64,000 nt of DNA from JBFWVR01 sp050246635 (lineage in GTDB: Bacteria > Acidobacteriota > Vicinamibacteria > Vicinamibacterales > UBA2999), in assembly GCA_050246635.1 (NCBI GenBank), contig JBFWVR010000001.1, positions 558,001 through 622,000 on the forward strand. Reading direction: 5' to 3'. This document shows positions 49,805 through 59,253 of this stretch, in pieces. The first letter of the stretch is position 1. Each line of letters starts with the position of its first letter. The notes below the pieces were generated by a model, which ran no database searches, had not been told where the DNA came from, and saw only the letters and a program-made list of their open reading frames with translations. Position numbers and translations under genes: made by a program.

Positions 49805-51490
49805 TCAGCAGGACACGCAGTTGTGGTTGTTCTTGGCGCCGAGCTTCTCGAGCAGCGCAATCGTCTCGGGGAAGGGCTGGACGCGCTGGACCGGGCCGTT
49901 CGCCATGTCGACGGTCGTCTGGCCATCGCGGTTGACCTTGGTGACGTCGGCGCCGTGCGCCACGAGGTACTCGATCATCTCGTTGTCACCGCGCGCGGCG
50001 GCCTGGTGGATCACGGTGTTGCCCTCGTGATCGACCTGGTTGACGTCGACGTGGAGGTCCTCGACGAGGTACTTCACGGCGGCCAGCATGCCGGTCGGCG
50101 CGAAGCGGTGCGCGTTGCCGGCGAAGCCCTCGCCGTAGCCGACACCCGCGGCGGCCTGGAGCGGCGGGATGCCGGGGCCTCCGACGGGCACGGGCGCCAG
50201 GCCCGACTTGTCGGCCTCCTCACGCTGGGCGGAGGCGCCGCGGCGGGTGCGGCCGGCCGGCTTCATCGTCGGGATGGTGTAGTCCGCGCCGTGCGCGACG
50301 AGGAGCTTCATCGCCTCGATGTCAGAGGCGTAGGCCGCGCGCCAGAACGGCGTGGCGCCGCTTTCGTCGATCCGCAGCAGGTCGAAGTTGTACTGCATGT
50401 ACCAGACCTTGCGGTTGACCCGCGCGTTGGGGTCGGCGCCCTTCTCGAGCAGCTTCTCCATCAGCTGGAGGTAGGTCGTCTCCTGCTGCAGGTAGGCCCG
50501 GGGCTGCGGGTAGAAGGACTTGGGCGCCCACTCGACGTTCAGGGCGCCGTAGAGCGGCGTGACGCCGTTGTCGGCCGCGATCGTCGGGTCGGCACCGTGC
50601 TCCAGCATGTACATCGCCAGGTCGAAGTGCCCGTTGATCGTCGCGATGAGCAGCGGGCTCATGTGGTCGGCCGGGCTGAGCTGGTTGATGTCCGCGCCAC
50701 GCGCGAGCAGCGCCTTCACGACGTCGGTGTGGCCCTGGCGCGCGGCGAAGTGCAGGGCGGTCAGGCCGCCCTGGGCGCCGATGAGCTCGGTGTACACCCA
50801 CGGGCGGGTGAGGCCGGGCACGTCGGCTTCCTTGTCCTCCTTCGGGTCCGGCGCGGCGCCGGCCTGCTGGAGGATGCGGTCCTCGGGGGCGGTGAGGCCC
50901 TTGAGGTCCACGACCTTGGCGGTCAGGTCGAGCTTCGCGCCCGCGTCCGCCAGCAGCTCCACGACGTCGAGGCGCCCGGCGGCCGCCGCGAACATGAGGG
51001 GCGTCTCCTCGTTGGCGGTGTCGCGGGCGTCGACGTCGGCCTTGGCGGCCAGCAGGGCCTTGACGGCGGCCGCGTCGCCGGCCGACGCCGCGAGCATCAA
51101 CGGCGTCGTGCCGTTGGACGTCACGGCGTTCGGGTTGGAGCCCGCGGCGAGCAGCGGCTCGACCACCGTGGCGGCGCCGTTGTCGCAGGCGAGGAGCAGC
51201 GGGGTGTACGCGCCCAGGCGGGTGGTCGCGTGCACGTTGGCGCCGGCGTAGATGAGCATCTCCGAGAGCGCCTTGTCGTCACGCATGGCGGCCCAGTGCA
51301 GGGCCGTCATGCCGTCGCCCTGGGGCGCGTTGACGTCGGCGCCGTCCTTGAGGAGCGCGCGCACGCCGTCGACGTCCCCGGTCATCGCCGCGTCCGCCAC
51401 GGGGGCGACCACGGCCGTCTGGACGACGGTGGAGAAGGCGAACGCCAGCATCGCGCTCGCCACGAGTCCGGTGAGCAGGCGTCGGGTCAT
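49805..51490 (-). CDS. exported ankyrin-repeat protein
   Basis: 561 residues. After a signal peptide (LLTGLVASAMLAFAFS) come about nine ankyrin repeats with the TALHWAA / TPLMLAA consensus and DGADVNA / GADPNA hairpins, interrupted by a Lys/Asp/Glu-rich insert near residue 220 and a basic insert near 420. The chain ends CVSC, a CxxC at the extreme C-terminus. Ankyrin repeats bind proteins; the operon suggests a periplasmic scaffold for its DUF1552/DUF1592 partners. It lies 3 bp from the DUF1552 stop, third gene of the operon. Confidence 0.9.
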   Translation of the reverse strand: MTRRLLTGLVASAMLAFAFSTVVQTAVVAPVADAAMTGDVDGVRALLKDGADVNAPQGDGMTALHWAAMRDDKALSEMLIYAGANVHATTRLGAYTPLLLACDNGAATVVEPLLAAGSNPNAVTSNGTTPLMLAASAGDAAAVKALLAAKADVDARDTANEETPLMFAAAAGRLDVVELLADAGAKLDLTAKVVDLKGLTAPEDRILQQAGAAPDPKEDKEADVPGLTRPWVYTELIGAQGGLTALHFAARQGHTDVVKALLARGADINQLSPADHMSPLLIATINGHFDLAMYMLEHGADPTIAADNGVTPLYGALNVEWAPKSFYPQPRAYLQQETTYLQLMEKLLEKGADPNARVNRKVWYMQYNFDLLRIDESGATPFWRAAYASDIEAMKLLVAHGADYTIPTMKPAGRTRRGASAQREEADKSGLAPVPVGGPGIPPLQAAAGVGYGEGFAGNAHRFAPTGMLAAVKYLVEDLHVDVNQVDHEGNTVIHQAAARGDNEMIEYLVAHGADVTKVNRDGQTTVDMANGPVQRVQPFPETIALLEKLGAKNNHNCVSC

Positions 51491-51493
51491 CAG

Positions 51494-52903
51494 CTACGCT
51501 CCCGCCGCGGTCGTCGGCGCGGCCGTCTCGTTGAGGTCCATCACGGCCGAGCTGTCGCCGAAGGTGTCGCGGTCGACGCCGACCATCTGGAGGGCGGCGA
51601 GCATCGCGTTGGCCATCGGCGTGCCATCCGGGGCCTTGATGTGGCGGTTGCCCTTCAGCTTGCCGGCGGCATGGCCGGCGAAGAAGAGCGGGCACCGCTT
51701 GTGGTTGTGCACGTTCGAGTTGCCCATCGCCGAGCCGTAGAGGATCAGCGAGTTCTCGAGCAGGTTGGCGTCGCCGTCCTGCGTGCTCTTGAGCTTCTCG
51801 AGGAAGTAGGGCACGAGGCTGACGTGGTACTTGTTGATCTTGGCCAGCGCCTCGATCCGGTCCGCCTTCTCCTGGTGGTGCGAGGCGATGTGGAAGCCGG
51901 TGTTGACGCCGGTCTCCGGGTAGACGCGGTTCGAGACGTCCCGGCTCATCTTGAACGCAATCACGCGCGTCGTGTCCGACGCGAGCGCGAGCGCCTGCAT
52001 GTCGAACATCAGCTTGACGTGCTCGGTGTAGGAGTCGGGCACGCCGACCGGGGCGTCCGGCAGCTCCCGCATGTCGCCGCTGCTGTTCTGCTCCTCGATC
52101 ATCTGGATGCGCCGCTCGATCTCGCGGATGTCGTCCAGGTACCCGACGACGCGCTGGCGGTCGGACGGCCCGAGCTCCCGCTTGAGGCGGTCGATCGTGT
52201 TCGTCATCCGGTCGAGGATGCTGCGGTCGCGCTGGCGACGCAGCGCCCGATCCTCGGGCGTGGCGCCCACGCCGAAGAGCTGGTCGAACACCAGGCGCGG
52301 GTCCCGGACCATCGGCAGCGGATCCTCCGGCGAGGCCCAGCTGATCGAGTCGGTGTAGGCGCAGGAGTAGCCGTAGAAGCAGCCCCCGGCCTGGTCGACG
52401 TTCTCGATACAGAGCTGCAGCGACGGGATCGGCGTGTCCTGGCCGTACTGCTGGGCGTAGAGCTGGTCGATCGACGTGCCGGCGTAGAGGTCGGACCCCT
52501 GCGTCTGCTTCGGGTGCGACTGTGTGAGGAACACGGCCGCCGACCGGAAGTGGTCGCCGCCGATTTCCTTCGGGATGAAGGCCTCGGCGTTGCGCACGTC
52601 GGTGTTGCTGACGATCGTCAGATAGTCACGATACGGCTCGAGCGGCGCCATCGCGGTCGGCGACAGGTCGAAGGCCGTGCCCGCCTCGGCCGGCGCCCAC
52701 AGGTTCTTCTCCGCACCGATGGCGCTGGCGCCCGCGGCGCCGTGCACCATCTCGATCGCGATGAAGCGGGGCGTGCCGGCCAGGAGCCGCGTCGACGCGC
52801 TGGCCGCCGGGATCATCGCGTCGAGGAACGGCAGCGCGATGCCGACACCCATGCCCTTGAGCACGGTGCGGCGCGAGAGATGTTTCTTGGTCAGGATCAT
52901 CAC
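51494..52903 (-). CDS. DUF1552 family protein with Tat signal
   Basis: 469 residues. The twin-arginine signal SRRTVLKGMG is followed by the DUF1552 domain over most of the chain: PRFIAIEMVHGAAG, the IPKEIGGDHF block, YAGTSIDQLYAQQYG, and the HNHKRCPLFFAGHAAG segment near the C-terminus. DUF1552 proteins have a sulfatase/alkaline-phosphatase-like fold by family description and are almost always next to DUF1592 proteins in planctomycetes and acidobacteria, where their substrate is unknown. The ATG at 52903 follows a GGGAGG 12 nt upstream. It is the second gene of the operon. Confidence 0.92.
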   Translation of the reverse strand: MMILTKKHLSRRTVLKGMGVGIALPFLDAMIPAASASTRLLAGTPRFIAIEMVHGAAGASAIGAEKNLWAPAEAGTAFDLSPTAMAPLEPYRDYLTIVSNTDVRNAEAFIPKEIGGDHFRSAAVFLTQSHPKQTQGSDLYAGTSIDQLYAQQYGQDTPIPSLQLCIENVDQAGGCFYGYSCAYTDSISWASPEDPLPMVRDPRLVFDQLFGVGATPEDRALRRQRDRSILDRMTNTIDRLKRELGPSDRQRVVGYLDDIREIERRIQMIEEQNSSGDMRELPDAPVGVPDSYTEHVKLMFDMQALALASDTTRVIAFKMSRDVSNRVYPETGVNTGFHIASHHQEKADRIEALAKINKYHVSLVPYFLEKLKSTQDGDANLLENSLILYGSAMGNSNVHNHKRCPLFFAGHAAGKLKGNRHIKAPDGTPMANAMLAALQMVGVDRDTFGDSSAVMDLNETAAPTTAAGA

Positions 52904-52930
52904 CTCAGTCCTCCCTTGTCGTCGCGGGGC

Positions 52931-55468
52931 CTACGGGGCCACGCCGGCGGCCGTCTCGACCGCGGTGATCGTCTTCATCTGGAACGTCGGGCTGTCCACG
53001 ATCGCCTGGACGAACGCGGAGATCTTGTAGTCCTGCTTCGCGGCCGTGTGGATCACCTGCCGCACCCACGGCATGTCCTCGGCCTCGATGCGGCGGCCGA
53101 GCGCGTAGGTCATGAAGTTCTCGGTGAACGCCAGCAGGAACGCGTCCTTGTGCTTCATGAGCGCCGCCCGCAGCCCGGCCGGGCCCTCCATCTTCGTGCC
53201 GTCATAGAGGGTGCCGACCGAGTCGACCGCCACGCCGTTGTCCTTGATGCGCCACTTGCCGCTCACGTCGAAGTTCTCGAGCGCCAGGCCGATCGGGTCG
53301 ATCACCTTGTGGCACGACGCGCAGGCCGGGTTCGCCCGGTGCTGCTCCATGCGCTCACGCACCGAGAGCATGCGGCCACCCGTGTTCGCGGCGACCGAGT
53401 CGTCCAGGGCCGGCACGTTCGGCGGCGGCGGCGGCGGCGGCGACCCGAGCAGCACCTCCATCACCCACTTCCCGCGCATGACCGGCGAGGTGCGGTCGGC
53501 GACCGAGGTGAGCGTCAGGATGCTGCCCTGGCCCAGGATGCCGTGGCGTGGCCCGGGGGCGGCCACGCGGCGGAACTGCGGGCCGCTGACGTCCGGGATC
53601 CCGTAGTGGCGGGCCAGGCGCTCGTTCACGAACGTGTAGTCGGCCGTCAGCAGGTCGAGGATGCTGCGGTCGTCCTGCACGAGGCTGTAGAAGAGCAGCT
53701 GCGTCTCGCGCTTGAACGCATCCCCGAGCGTGCGGTCGAAGTAGGGGTAGAGCAGGGCGTCGGGCAGGATCTGGTCGACGTCCTGCAGCCGCAGCCACTG
53801 CGACGCGAACCGCGTTGCCAGCGACTCGGACCGCGGATCCTGCAGCATGCGCTTCAGCTGCGCGTGCAGCACCGCCGGCTTGTGCAGCTCGTTGGCCGCC
53901 GCCGCCTGGCGCAGCGGCTCGTCCGGCGCCGCGTCCCACAGGAAGTAGGACAGCCGCGCGGCCAGCGCGTGGTCGCTCACGCGAATCGCCTGCCCCGGCG
54001 TCGCCGTCTCCGGCACCGCCTCGAAGCGGAAGAGGAACTGCGGGCTCGTCAGGACCGCCTCGATCGCGGCACCGATGCCGGCCTCGAAGTCACCCTGCTT
54101 GCGGCCCTCCTCGTAGAACGACATCAGGTTCTCGAAGTCCCAGTCGCTCGGCTCGCCACGGAACGCCTGCGTCGCGATCCGCTTGACGATGCTCGCGGCA
54201 CACGCGGCCTCCTCCTCCGGCGCCGTCGGCCGGCAGGTGAAGATCTTCCGCCGGCTCTCGGTGTCGGAGATGCCCGTCACGTTGTAGGGCCCGACGATGC
54301 TCAGGTCCTTCAGGTGGGGCAGGGTGGTGATGCCGTAGGCCACGCCAATCTGCGTGTCGGCCAGCGTGTGGTCGATGGGCGCGATGATGTCGAGCACCGG
54401 GCCCGCCGCGCGCTTGAGGAACGCCGCGGTGACGCGGTGCGTGCCGGCCGCGATGCGGATGTGGTCGGTCGTCAGCGTGATCCCCGTCGTCGCCTCGGTC
54501 ATCTTCGGATCGATGGGCAGCAGCGCCACGCGCTCGCCGTCGATCGAGACCTCGAGCGCCTCGTTCTCCGCCGTGCCGCCGAACAGCACGCCACACGCGT
54601 TCGAGTGCAGGTCCATGCGGAAGACGTACTCGCCGTCGGCCGGGAAGACGTGCAGCGTCGAGAGGCCGCCGCGGGTGCCGATCGGGGCCCCCTCGACCCG
54701 CGAGAGCTGCGAGGCGGTCTTCGACGGCTTGTAGTTGGTCTCGCTCGCCGGCGCGTCCGCGTCGCCCACCGCCAGGCTGGTCACCCGGCTGGCCGCGCGC
54801 AGGTAGCCCTCGAGCAGCGTCGGCGAGAAGGTCTGCGCGTCGGCGACGTTGTCGAAGCCCTGGCTGATCGTGTCGGCCGGCAGGAACTCGCTCACGTCGA
54901 CGCGGAGGCCGAACAGGTCGCGGACCGCGCGTGCGTACTCGGCGCGGTTCAGCCGCTGGAACGGCCGGTGCCCCGGGTTCGGGTTCTTGAGCGCGTGCGT
55001 GTCGACGCCGGTCTCGAGGGAGGCCACCAGCGAGGAGAGCACCTCCGGCTCGGGCCGGCGCGCCCCCGCGGGCGGCATCATGCCGGCCCGGAGCTTCCGG
55101 ATGACCTTCTCGGCCACCTCCGGCTGCTCGTACGCCGTGGCCGCGTCGAAGCTGGCGAGCGACAACCCGCCCGCATGCGCGCGTTCGCTGTGGCACGCCG
55201 CGCCGCAGTACTGGTTGATCAACTCGGTCTGCCGGGCGGGCGCGAGCGGCGCCACCTCGCCCGCCGCCTGCGTGGCGGGCGCGGCCGTGACGTCGTGCGA
55301 GACGGCGGGTGTGATCCGGGCCGGCGCCGGGGCCCGATCGGCCGCCGACGGGGCCGGGCGGACGGGCGGCGCCGGGGGCTCGGCCAGGCCGGCCGCCTGC
55401 GGCACCTGCACCGCCAGGCCCATGCCCATGACCGTTGCGCCCAGAGTCGCAAGTACGACTTTCCTCAT
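52931..55468 (-). CDS. DUF1592/1588/1587/1585-family exported cytochrome-like protein
   Basis: 845 residues. A signal peptide and Pro/Ala linker are followed by a heme-binding segment CGAACH (Cys88, Cys92, His93). Next come the multi-domain DUF1587, DUF1595, DUF1592, DUF1588 and DUF1585 run: PFQRLNRAEYARAVRDLFGL, RLSYFLWDAAPDEPLR, ADYTFVNERLARHYGIP, CASCHKVIDPIGLALENFD, and a C-terminal FMTYALGRRIE. CASCH is a normal CxxCH site, whereas the first motif has three residues between the Cys pair. It is probably a periplasmic electron-transfer partner of the DUF1552 protein. It is the first gene of the operon. Confidence 0.92.
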   Translation of the reverse strand: MRKVVLATLGATVMGMGLAVQVPQAAGLAEPPAPPVRPAPSAADRAPAPARITPAVSHDVTAAPATQAAGEVAPLAPARQTELINQYCGAACHSERAHAGGLSLASFDAATAYEQPEVAEKVIRKLRAGMMPPAGARRPEPEVLSSLVASLETGVDTHALKNPNPGHRPFQRLNRAEYARAVRDLFGLRVDVSEFLPADTISQGFDNVADAQTFSPTLLEGYLRAASRVTSLAVGDADAPASETNYKPSKTASQLSRVEGAPIGTRGGLSTLHVFPADGEYVFRMDLHSNACGVLFGGTAENEALEVSIDGERVALLPIDPKMTEATTGITLTTDHIRIAAGTHRVTAAFLKRAAGPVLDIIAPIDHTLADTQIGVAYGITTLPHLKDLSIVGPYNVTGISDTESRRKIFTCRPTAPEEEAACAASIVKRIATQAFRGEPSDWDFENLMSFYEEGRKQGDFEAGIGAAIEAVLTSPQFLFRFEAVPETATPGQAIRVSDHALAARLSYFLWDAAPDEPLRQAAAANELHKPAVLHAQLKRMLQDPRSESLATRFASQWLRLQDVDQILPDALLYPYFDRTLGDAFKRETQLLFYSLVQDDRSILDLLTADYTFVNERLARHYGIPDVSGPQFRRVAAPGPRHGILGQGSILTLTSVADRTSPVMRGKWVMEVLLGSPPPPPPPNVPALDDSVAANTGGRMLSVRERMEQHRANPACASCHKVIDPIGLALENFDVSGKWRIKDNGVAVDSVGTLYDGTKMEGPAGLRAALMKHKDAFLLAFTENFMTYALGRRIEAEDMPWVRQVIHTAAKQDYKISAFVQAIVDSPTFQMKTITAVETAAGVAP

Positions 55469-55977
55469 CCTGTCCCCTGCGAGTGGTTAGTACGTCCGAA
55501 GTGTGGAACGGTGCGCCCCGGGGGAGCGTTGCCGCCCATGATGACTGAGCCGGTGATCTGGCTCTAACTCGTGTCCAATGGGCCAGTTATACGTCAGATT
55601 CCCCGTATTTTCGTCCATTTTCTCGTCATTTAATGTCTCCGGCTGTCACCCGTGTCGGCCCCGGCAGGGCGGGCGACGAAATTGTCCGCCGCGGGCCGGG
55701 CGGAATGGGCGCCCGGCGCCGCCTCCCCGTCGATTCGCCATGTATTCGCTGCCAAGACGCGTGGCCGGCAGTCCCGCACTGGCCGCTGCGCCCGCGTCAC
55801 CAGACTCCTCACGGCTGAGTCGGCTCAGCGACCCAGCCGACGCCTTCCGCGATCGGGACCCGCGCCTGTGTCGGGTCCGGTCCTCGCCGGCCGGCCCGGG
55901 CGGGCGCGACGCGGCGCGGCGCGGCGAGGCGAGGGGGGCGGCGGCCCGTGGATGCTGGACGGGCACGTGGACTGACG

Positions 55978-55994
55978 CAACGACAATGTCGTTG
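55978..55994. promoter_or_regulatory. 17-bp palindrome upstream of first receptor gene
   Basis: CAACGACA-A-TGTCGTTG is a perfect inverted repeat about 100 bp upstream of the candidate -35 box and 230 bp from the start codon. It is a candidate activator or repressor site. Confidence 0.5.
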
Positions 55995-56094
55995 TCGTGA
56001 TGCCGCTCCGGCAGGCCTGTCGGACGCCAGCTCTGCCGTGAACACAGTTCAGCTCAGCAATAACAAGAAATCTTTCAAGCTGGTGTGTTTCTGG

Positions 56095-56123
56095 CTGAAA
56101 ACTCGGCCGTGGTTGGCTAGAAT
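56095..56123 (+). promoter_or_regulatory. candidate promoter of first TonB-dependent receptor gene
   Basis: CTGAAA and TAGAAT are 17 bp apart, giving a leader of about 95 nt with a good Shine-Dalgarno (AAGGAG). The match to consensus is moderate. Confidence 0.4.
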
Positions 56124-56225
56124 TCCCGCTCGCAACCGCTCAGGTGGAAGTGTTTGGTTTTGCGGCCACGTTTCAACAACGTGCATGTGTGGTTTGTGCG
56201 TGCTGCAAGTAGCGAAGGAGACTGC

Positions 56226-59051
56226 ATGAGTTCACTTGGTCGACGACTTCTGACGACCCTTGGTCTGGTACTGCTGGTGGCCGGCGTGGCGAGTGCCCAG
56301 CAGACTGGTACGGTCAGTGGCACGGTGAGCGACGCCCAGGGCGGCGTGCTGCCGGGGGTCACCGTGACCGTCTCTGGCGAATCCCTCATTGGCGGTGCCC
56401 GCGAGGCCGTCACCGGCGCGACGGGCAGCTATCAGTTCGCGGCGCTCCCCCCGGGGACCTACGTGGTCAACTACGAGCTGGCGGGCTTCTCGCCCCTGCG
56501 GCGCGAGGGCATCGTGGTCCGCGTGGCGCAGGTCACCCGTCTCGACGTCGCCCTCGGCGTGGGCACGCTCGAGGAGACGGTCACGGTGAGCGGCGAGTCG
56601 CCGGTCGTGGACGTCAGCTCGACGGTCACGCAGACGAACATCAGCAAGGACCTCTACGAGGCCATCCCGACGGCACGCAACCCGTGGACGATGGCCGGCC
56701 TGGTGCCGGGCGTGGTGACGGGCCGCCTCGACGTCGGCGGCACGGAGGGCATGCAGCAGTACAACATCGAGGCGTTCGGCTCGGCCGACTCGCAGAAGTC
56801 GTTCTCGATCGACGGCCTGAAGACGAACTGGGCCGGCGGCAACGGCGGCGCCACGATGATGTATTACGGCTTCGAGATGTACGAGGAGTACAACATGCAG
56901 ACGGCGTCGGGCACCGCGGAGAGCGATGTCAGCGGCGTCTACATGAACATGGTGACGAAGTCGGGCGGCAACCGCTTCAACTCCGACCACAACTTCTACT
57001 TCATGAACGACGCCCTCCAGGGCGAGAACATCGACGACGCCCTGCGGGACCGCCTGGGCATCGGCGCGGGGCAGCAGACGGGCGCGGCCGGCAACCCGGT
57101 GAAGATCTCCTACGACTGGAGCTCGACGCTCGGTGGCCCGCTCAAGCGCGACAAGCTGTGGTTCTTCACGGCGATGCGCTGGTGGCGGCTCGACCAGTAC
57201 CAGGTCGGCGCGGAGAACCCGGACGGCTCGCAGGCGATCGACGACAACCGGATCCGCAACTTCGTGGGCAAGCTGACCTACCAGGTGTCGCCGAACGTCA
57301 AGACGTCGATCGTCTTCAACCGCAACCTGAAGGACCGGTTCCACCGCCGCAACTCGCCGTACCTGTTCGTGGCCGACAAGGCCAGCACGCTGCAGGACCA
57401 GCCGGCGCAGAACTACGTGTTCAACTACAACCAGGTGGTCGGCTCGCGCCTGCTGTTCGACGCGCGCGCCGGGCGCATGTGGGGCCAGACGCCGTCGCGG
57501 TACCAGGCCGAGGTCCAGCCGACCGACATCTCGGTGCGTGACGTCTCGCGCTTCACGATCGAGAACGCGGCCACCGGCCAGAACGTGAACCCGAACGACC
57601 GCTGGCAGGCCAATGCCTCGGTCAGCTACTTCGTCGACACCGCCGGCGGCGGCACCCACGACCTCAAGGGCGGCGTGCAGTTCTCGTACGAGGGTATGCA
57701 GTTCGAGCGCGTCACCAACGGGGACCTCTACGGCGACATGCGCGACGGCGTGGCGTTCCGCGCCAACCTGTCGAACACCCCGATCAACTCGGATCACCGC
57801 CTGCAGACCTACGGGATGTTCTTCCAGGACCGCTGGATCATCGGCAAGGCGACGATCAACGCCGGCGTGCGCATCGACGGCGTGAGCGCCTACCTGCCCG
57901 AGCAGTCGAGCCCGGCCGGCACCTTCGTCGGGGAGCGCTCGTTCGCGAAGACCGACGTCTTCTCGTTCGGCCCGAACGTCGCGCCCCGCATCGGCATCGC
58001 GTACGACATCTTCGGCAACGGCAAGACCGCGCTGAAGGCCTACTACGGCCGCTTCTACAACCAGTTCGGCTCCGAGCTGGCGCAGCAGGCCAACCCCAAC
58101 GCCTACGTGACGCAGGCGGTGAGCTGGACCGACACCAACGGCGACCGCATCCCGCAGCAGAGCGAGCTCGGGCAGTTCCTCGGCTTCCCGTCGGGGCTGT
58201 TCCCGAAGGTCACCGCGGACGCGACCCGGCCGTACAGCGACGAGATGAACGTCGGCATCGACCAGTCGCTCGCCAACAACCTGGCGCTCTCGGTGAGCTA
58301 CCACCGCCGCCAGCACCGCAACGGCCTCGGCGTGCTCGACCTCGCCCGCACCGCCGACGCCTACACGCCCGAGACGCGGACGTTCACCAACGCCGACGGC
58401 TCGGCCGACTCGATCACGATCTACCGCCTGAAGCCCGAGTTCGCCGGCGCGCGTGAGCGCGTGATCGACAACGTCGACTTCCTCGAGAGCGACTACAACG
58501 GCGTGCAGATCGACCTGCAGAAGCGCATGTCGAACCGCTGGCAGCTGCTGACCGGCCTCTCGATCCAGAAGCACCAGGGCTACGACCACAACGGCACCTT
58601 CACCAACGCCGACTTCAGCAACCCGAACGTGTCGATCAACCGCGACAACGGCTCGGTGTTCACCGACCTGCCGTGGACCTTCACGCTGTCGGGCAGCTAC
58701 ATGCTCCCGGCGGACGTGATGATCTCGGGCAAGTACACCGCCCGCGCGGGCGACCCGCTGAACCGCACCATCACGTTCAGCGGCCTGACGACCTCGCAGG
58801 TCAGCGAGACCGTGCGGGTGCAGCAGCGTGGCGAGGACCGCACCGAGAAGGTGACGAAGTTCTTCGACATCCGCCTGAGCAAGCGCTTCCAGGTCGGCCT
58901 CGGCAACTTCGAGGCGTCGATGGACCTCTTCAACGTGCTCAACGCGAACCACGTGCTGGCGCAGACCGACGCGCTCGGCGGCAGCTGGGGCCGGCCGACG
59001 CGTATCCTCGCGCCGCGCATCATCCGCTTCGGCCTGACGGCCCGGTTCTAG
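56226..59051 (+). CDS. TonB-dependent receptor with carboxypeptidase-regulatory domain (paralogue 1)
   Basis: 941 residues. The signal peptide ends AGVASAQQ. A carboxypeptidase-regulatory beta-sandwich (about 28-110) reads GTVSDAQGGVLPGVTVTVSG .. YELAGFSPLRREG. It is followed by a plug domain (about 110-260) with the GLKTNWAGGNGG region and a large barrel ending in the outer-membrane C-terminal Phe (RFGLTARF). This is the OmpA/Oar-like TonB-dependent receptor group abundant in acidobacteria. It probably takes up oligosaccharides, peptides or siderophores. The ATG at 56226 has AAGGAG 5 nt upstream. A close paralogue lies at 60524 and a third begins at 63660. Confidence 0.93.
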   Translation: MSSLGRRLLTTLGLVLLVAGVASAQQTGTVSGTVSDAQGGVLPGVTVTVSGESLIGGAREAVTGATGSYQFAALPPGTYVVNYELAGFSPLRREGIVVRVAQVTRLDVALGVGTLEETVTVSGESPVVDVSSTVTQTNISKDLYEAIPTARNPWTMAGLVPGVVTGRLDVGGTEGMQQYNIEAFGSADSQKSFSIDGLKTNWAGGNGGATMMYYGFEMYEEYNMQTASGTAESDVSGVYMNMVTKSGGNRFNSDHNFYFMNDALQGENIDDALRDRLGIGAGQQTGAAGNPVKISYDWSSTLGGPLKRDKLWFFTAMRWWRLDQYQVGAENPDGSQAIDDNRIRNFVGKLTYQVSPNVKTSIVFNRNLKDRFHRRNSPYLFVADKASTLQDQPAQNYVFNYNQVVGSRLLFDARAGRMWGQTPSRYQAEVQPTDISVRDVSRFTIENAATGQNVNPNDRWQANASVSYFVDTAGGGTHDLKGGVQFSYEGMQFERVTNGDLYGDMRDGVAFRANLSNTPINSDHRLQTYGMFFQDRWIIGKATINAGVRIDGVSAYLPEQSSPAGTFVGERSFAKTDVFSFGPNVAPRIGIAYDIFGNGKTALKAYYGRFYNQFGSELAQQANPNAYVTQAVSWTDTNGDRIPQQSELGQFLGFPSGLFPKVTADATRPYSDEMNVGIDQSLANNLALSVSYHRRQHRNGLGVLDLARTADAYTPETRTFTNADGSADSITIYRLKPEFAGARERVIDNVDFLESDYNGVQIDLQKRMSNRWQLLTGLSIQKHQGYDHNGTFTNADFSNPNVSINRDNGSVFTDLPWTFTLSGSYMLPADVMISGKYTARAGDPLNRTITFSGLTTSQVSETVRVQQRGEDRTEKVTKFFDIRLSKRFQVGLGNFEASMDLFNVLNANHVLAQTDALGGSWGRPTRILAPRIIRFGLTARF

Positions 59052-59072
59052 GGCCAGAGCCGTCACACGACC

Positions 59073-59117
59073 GGGAAAGGGGGCGCTCCCTGGCGGGGGC
59101 GCCCCCTTTCCCTTTGT
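59073..59117 (+). terminator. intrinsic terminator after first receptor gene
   Basis: A perfect 14-bp stem (GGGAAAGGGGGCGC with its complement at 59099-59112), a 12-nt loop and TTTGT after it, 21 bp beyond the stop codon. Confidence 0.75.
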
Positions 59118-59126
59118 ACGGCCGCC

Positions 59127-59160
59127 ACGGGCCACAGATTGCACAGGTTGCCCAGATGAG
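59127..59160. repeat. short CACAGATTG repeat patch
   Basis: GGCCACAGATTGCACAGGTTGCCCAGATG holds about three degenerate 9-bp units of the CACAGATGG family also found at 20614, 29264 and 35738. Confidence 0.5.
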
Positions 59161-59253
59161 GGGTAACGGGGCGCCCAGACCCGGCGCGGGAACGGGGGCC
59201 GCGAACCGCACGGTTGTTCGGTCGCTGAGATCGGTTCTTGCAAACCCCCGGGT

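Larger units (their letters stand above)
55469..56225. other. 757-bp divergent regulatory region without a gene
   Basis: I see no convincing gene here. It contains an AT-rich patch at 55570-55640 and a GC-rich middle. Competing hairpins lie at 55814-55841, a 17-bp palindrome at 55978-55994, and a weak promoter for the receptor gene at 56095-56123. The open frames across it have no recognisable protein pattern. Confidence 0.6.

Noticed and set aside
49823..55567. A 5.7-kb open frame on the plus strand opposite the DUF1592-DUF1552-ankyrin operon
   Set aside because: It is a high-GC antisense shadow: very rich in Arg, Gly, Val and His with no domain pattern, while the minus strand carries three clearly recognisable genes.
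55578..56000. Possible small gene in the long receptor upstream region
   Set aside because: No ribosome site and low-complexity Arg/Ala/Pro composition; it does not resemble any protein family.
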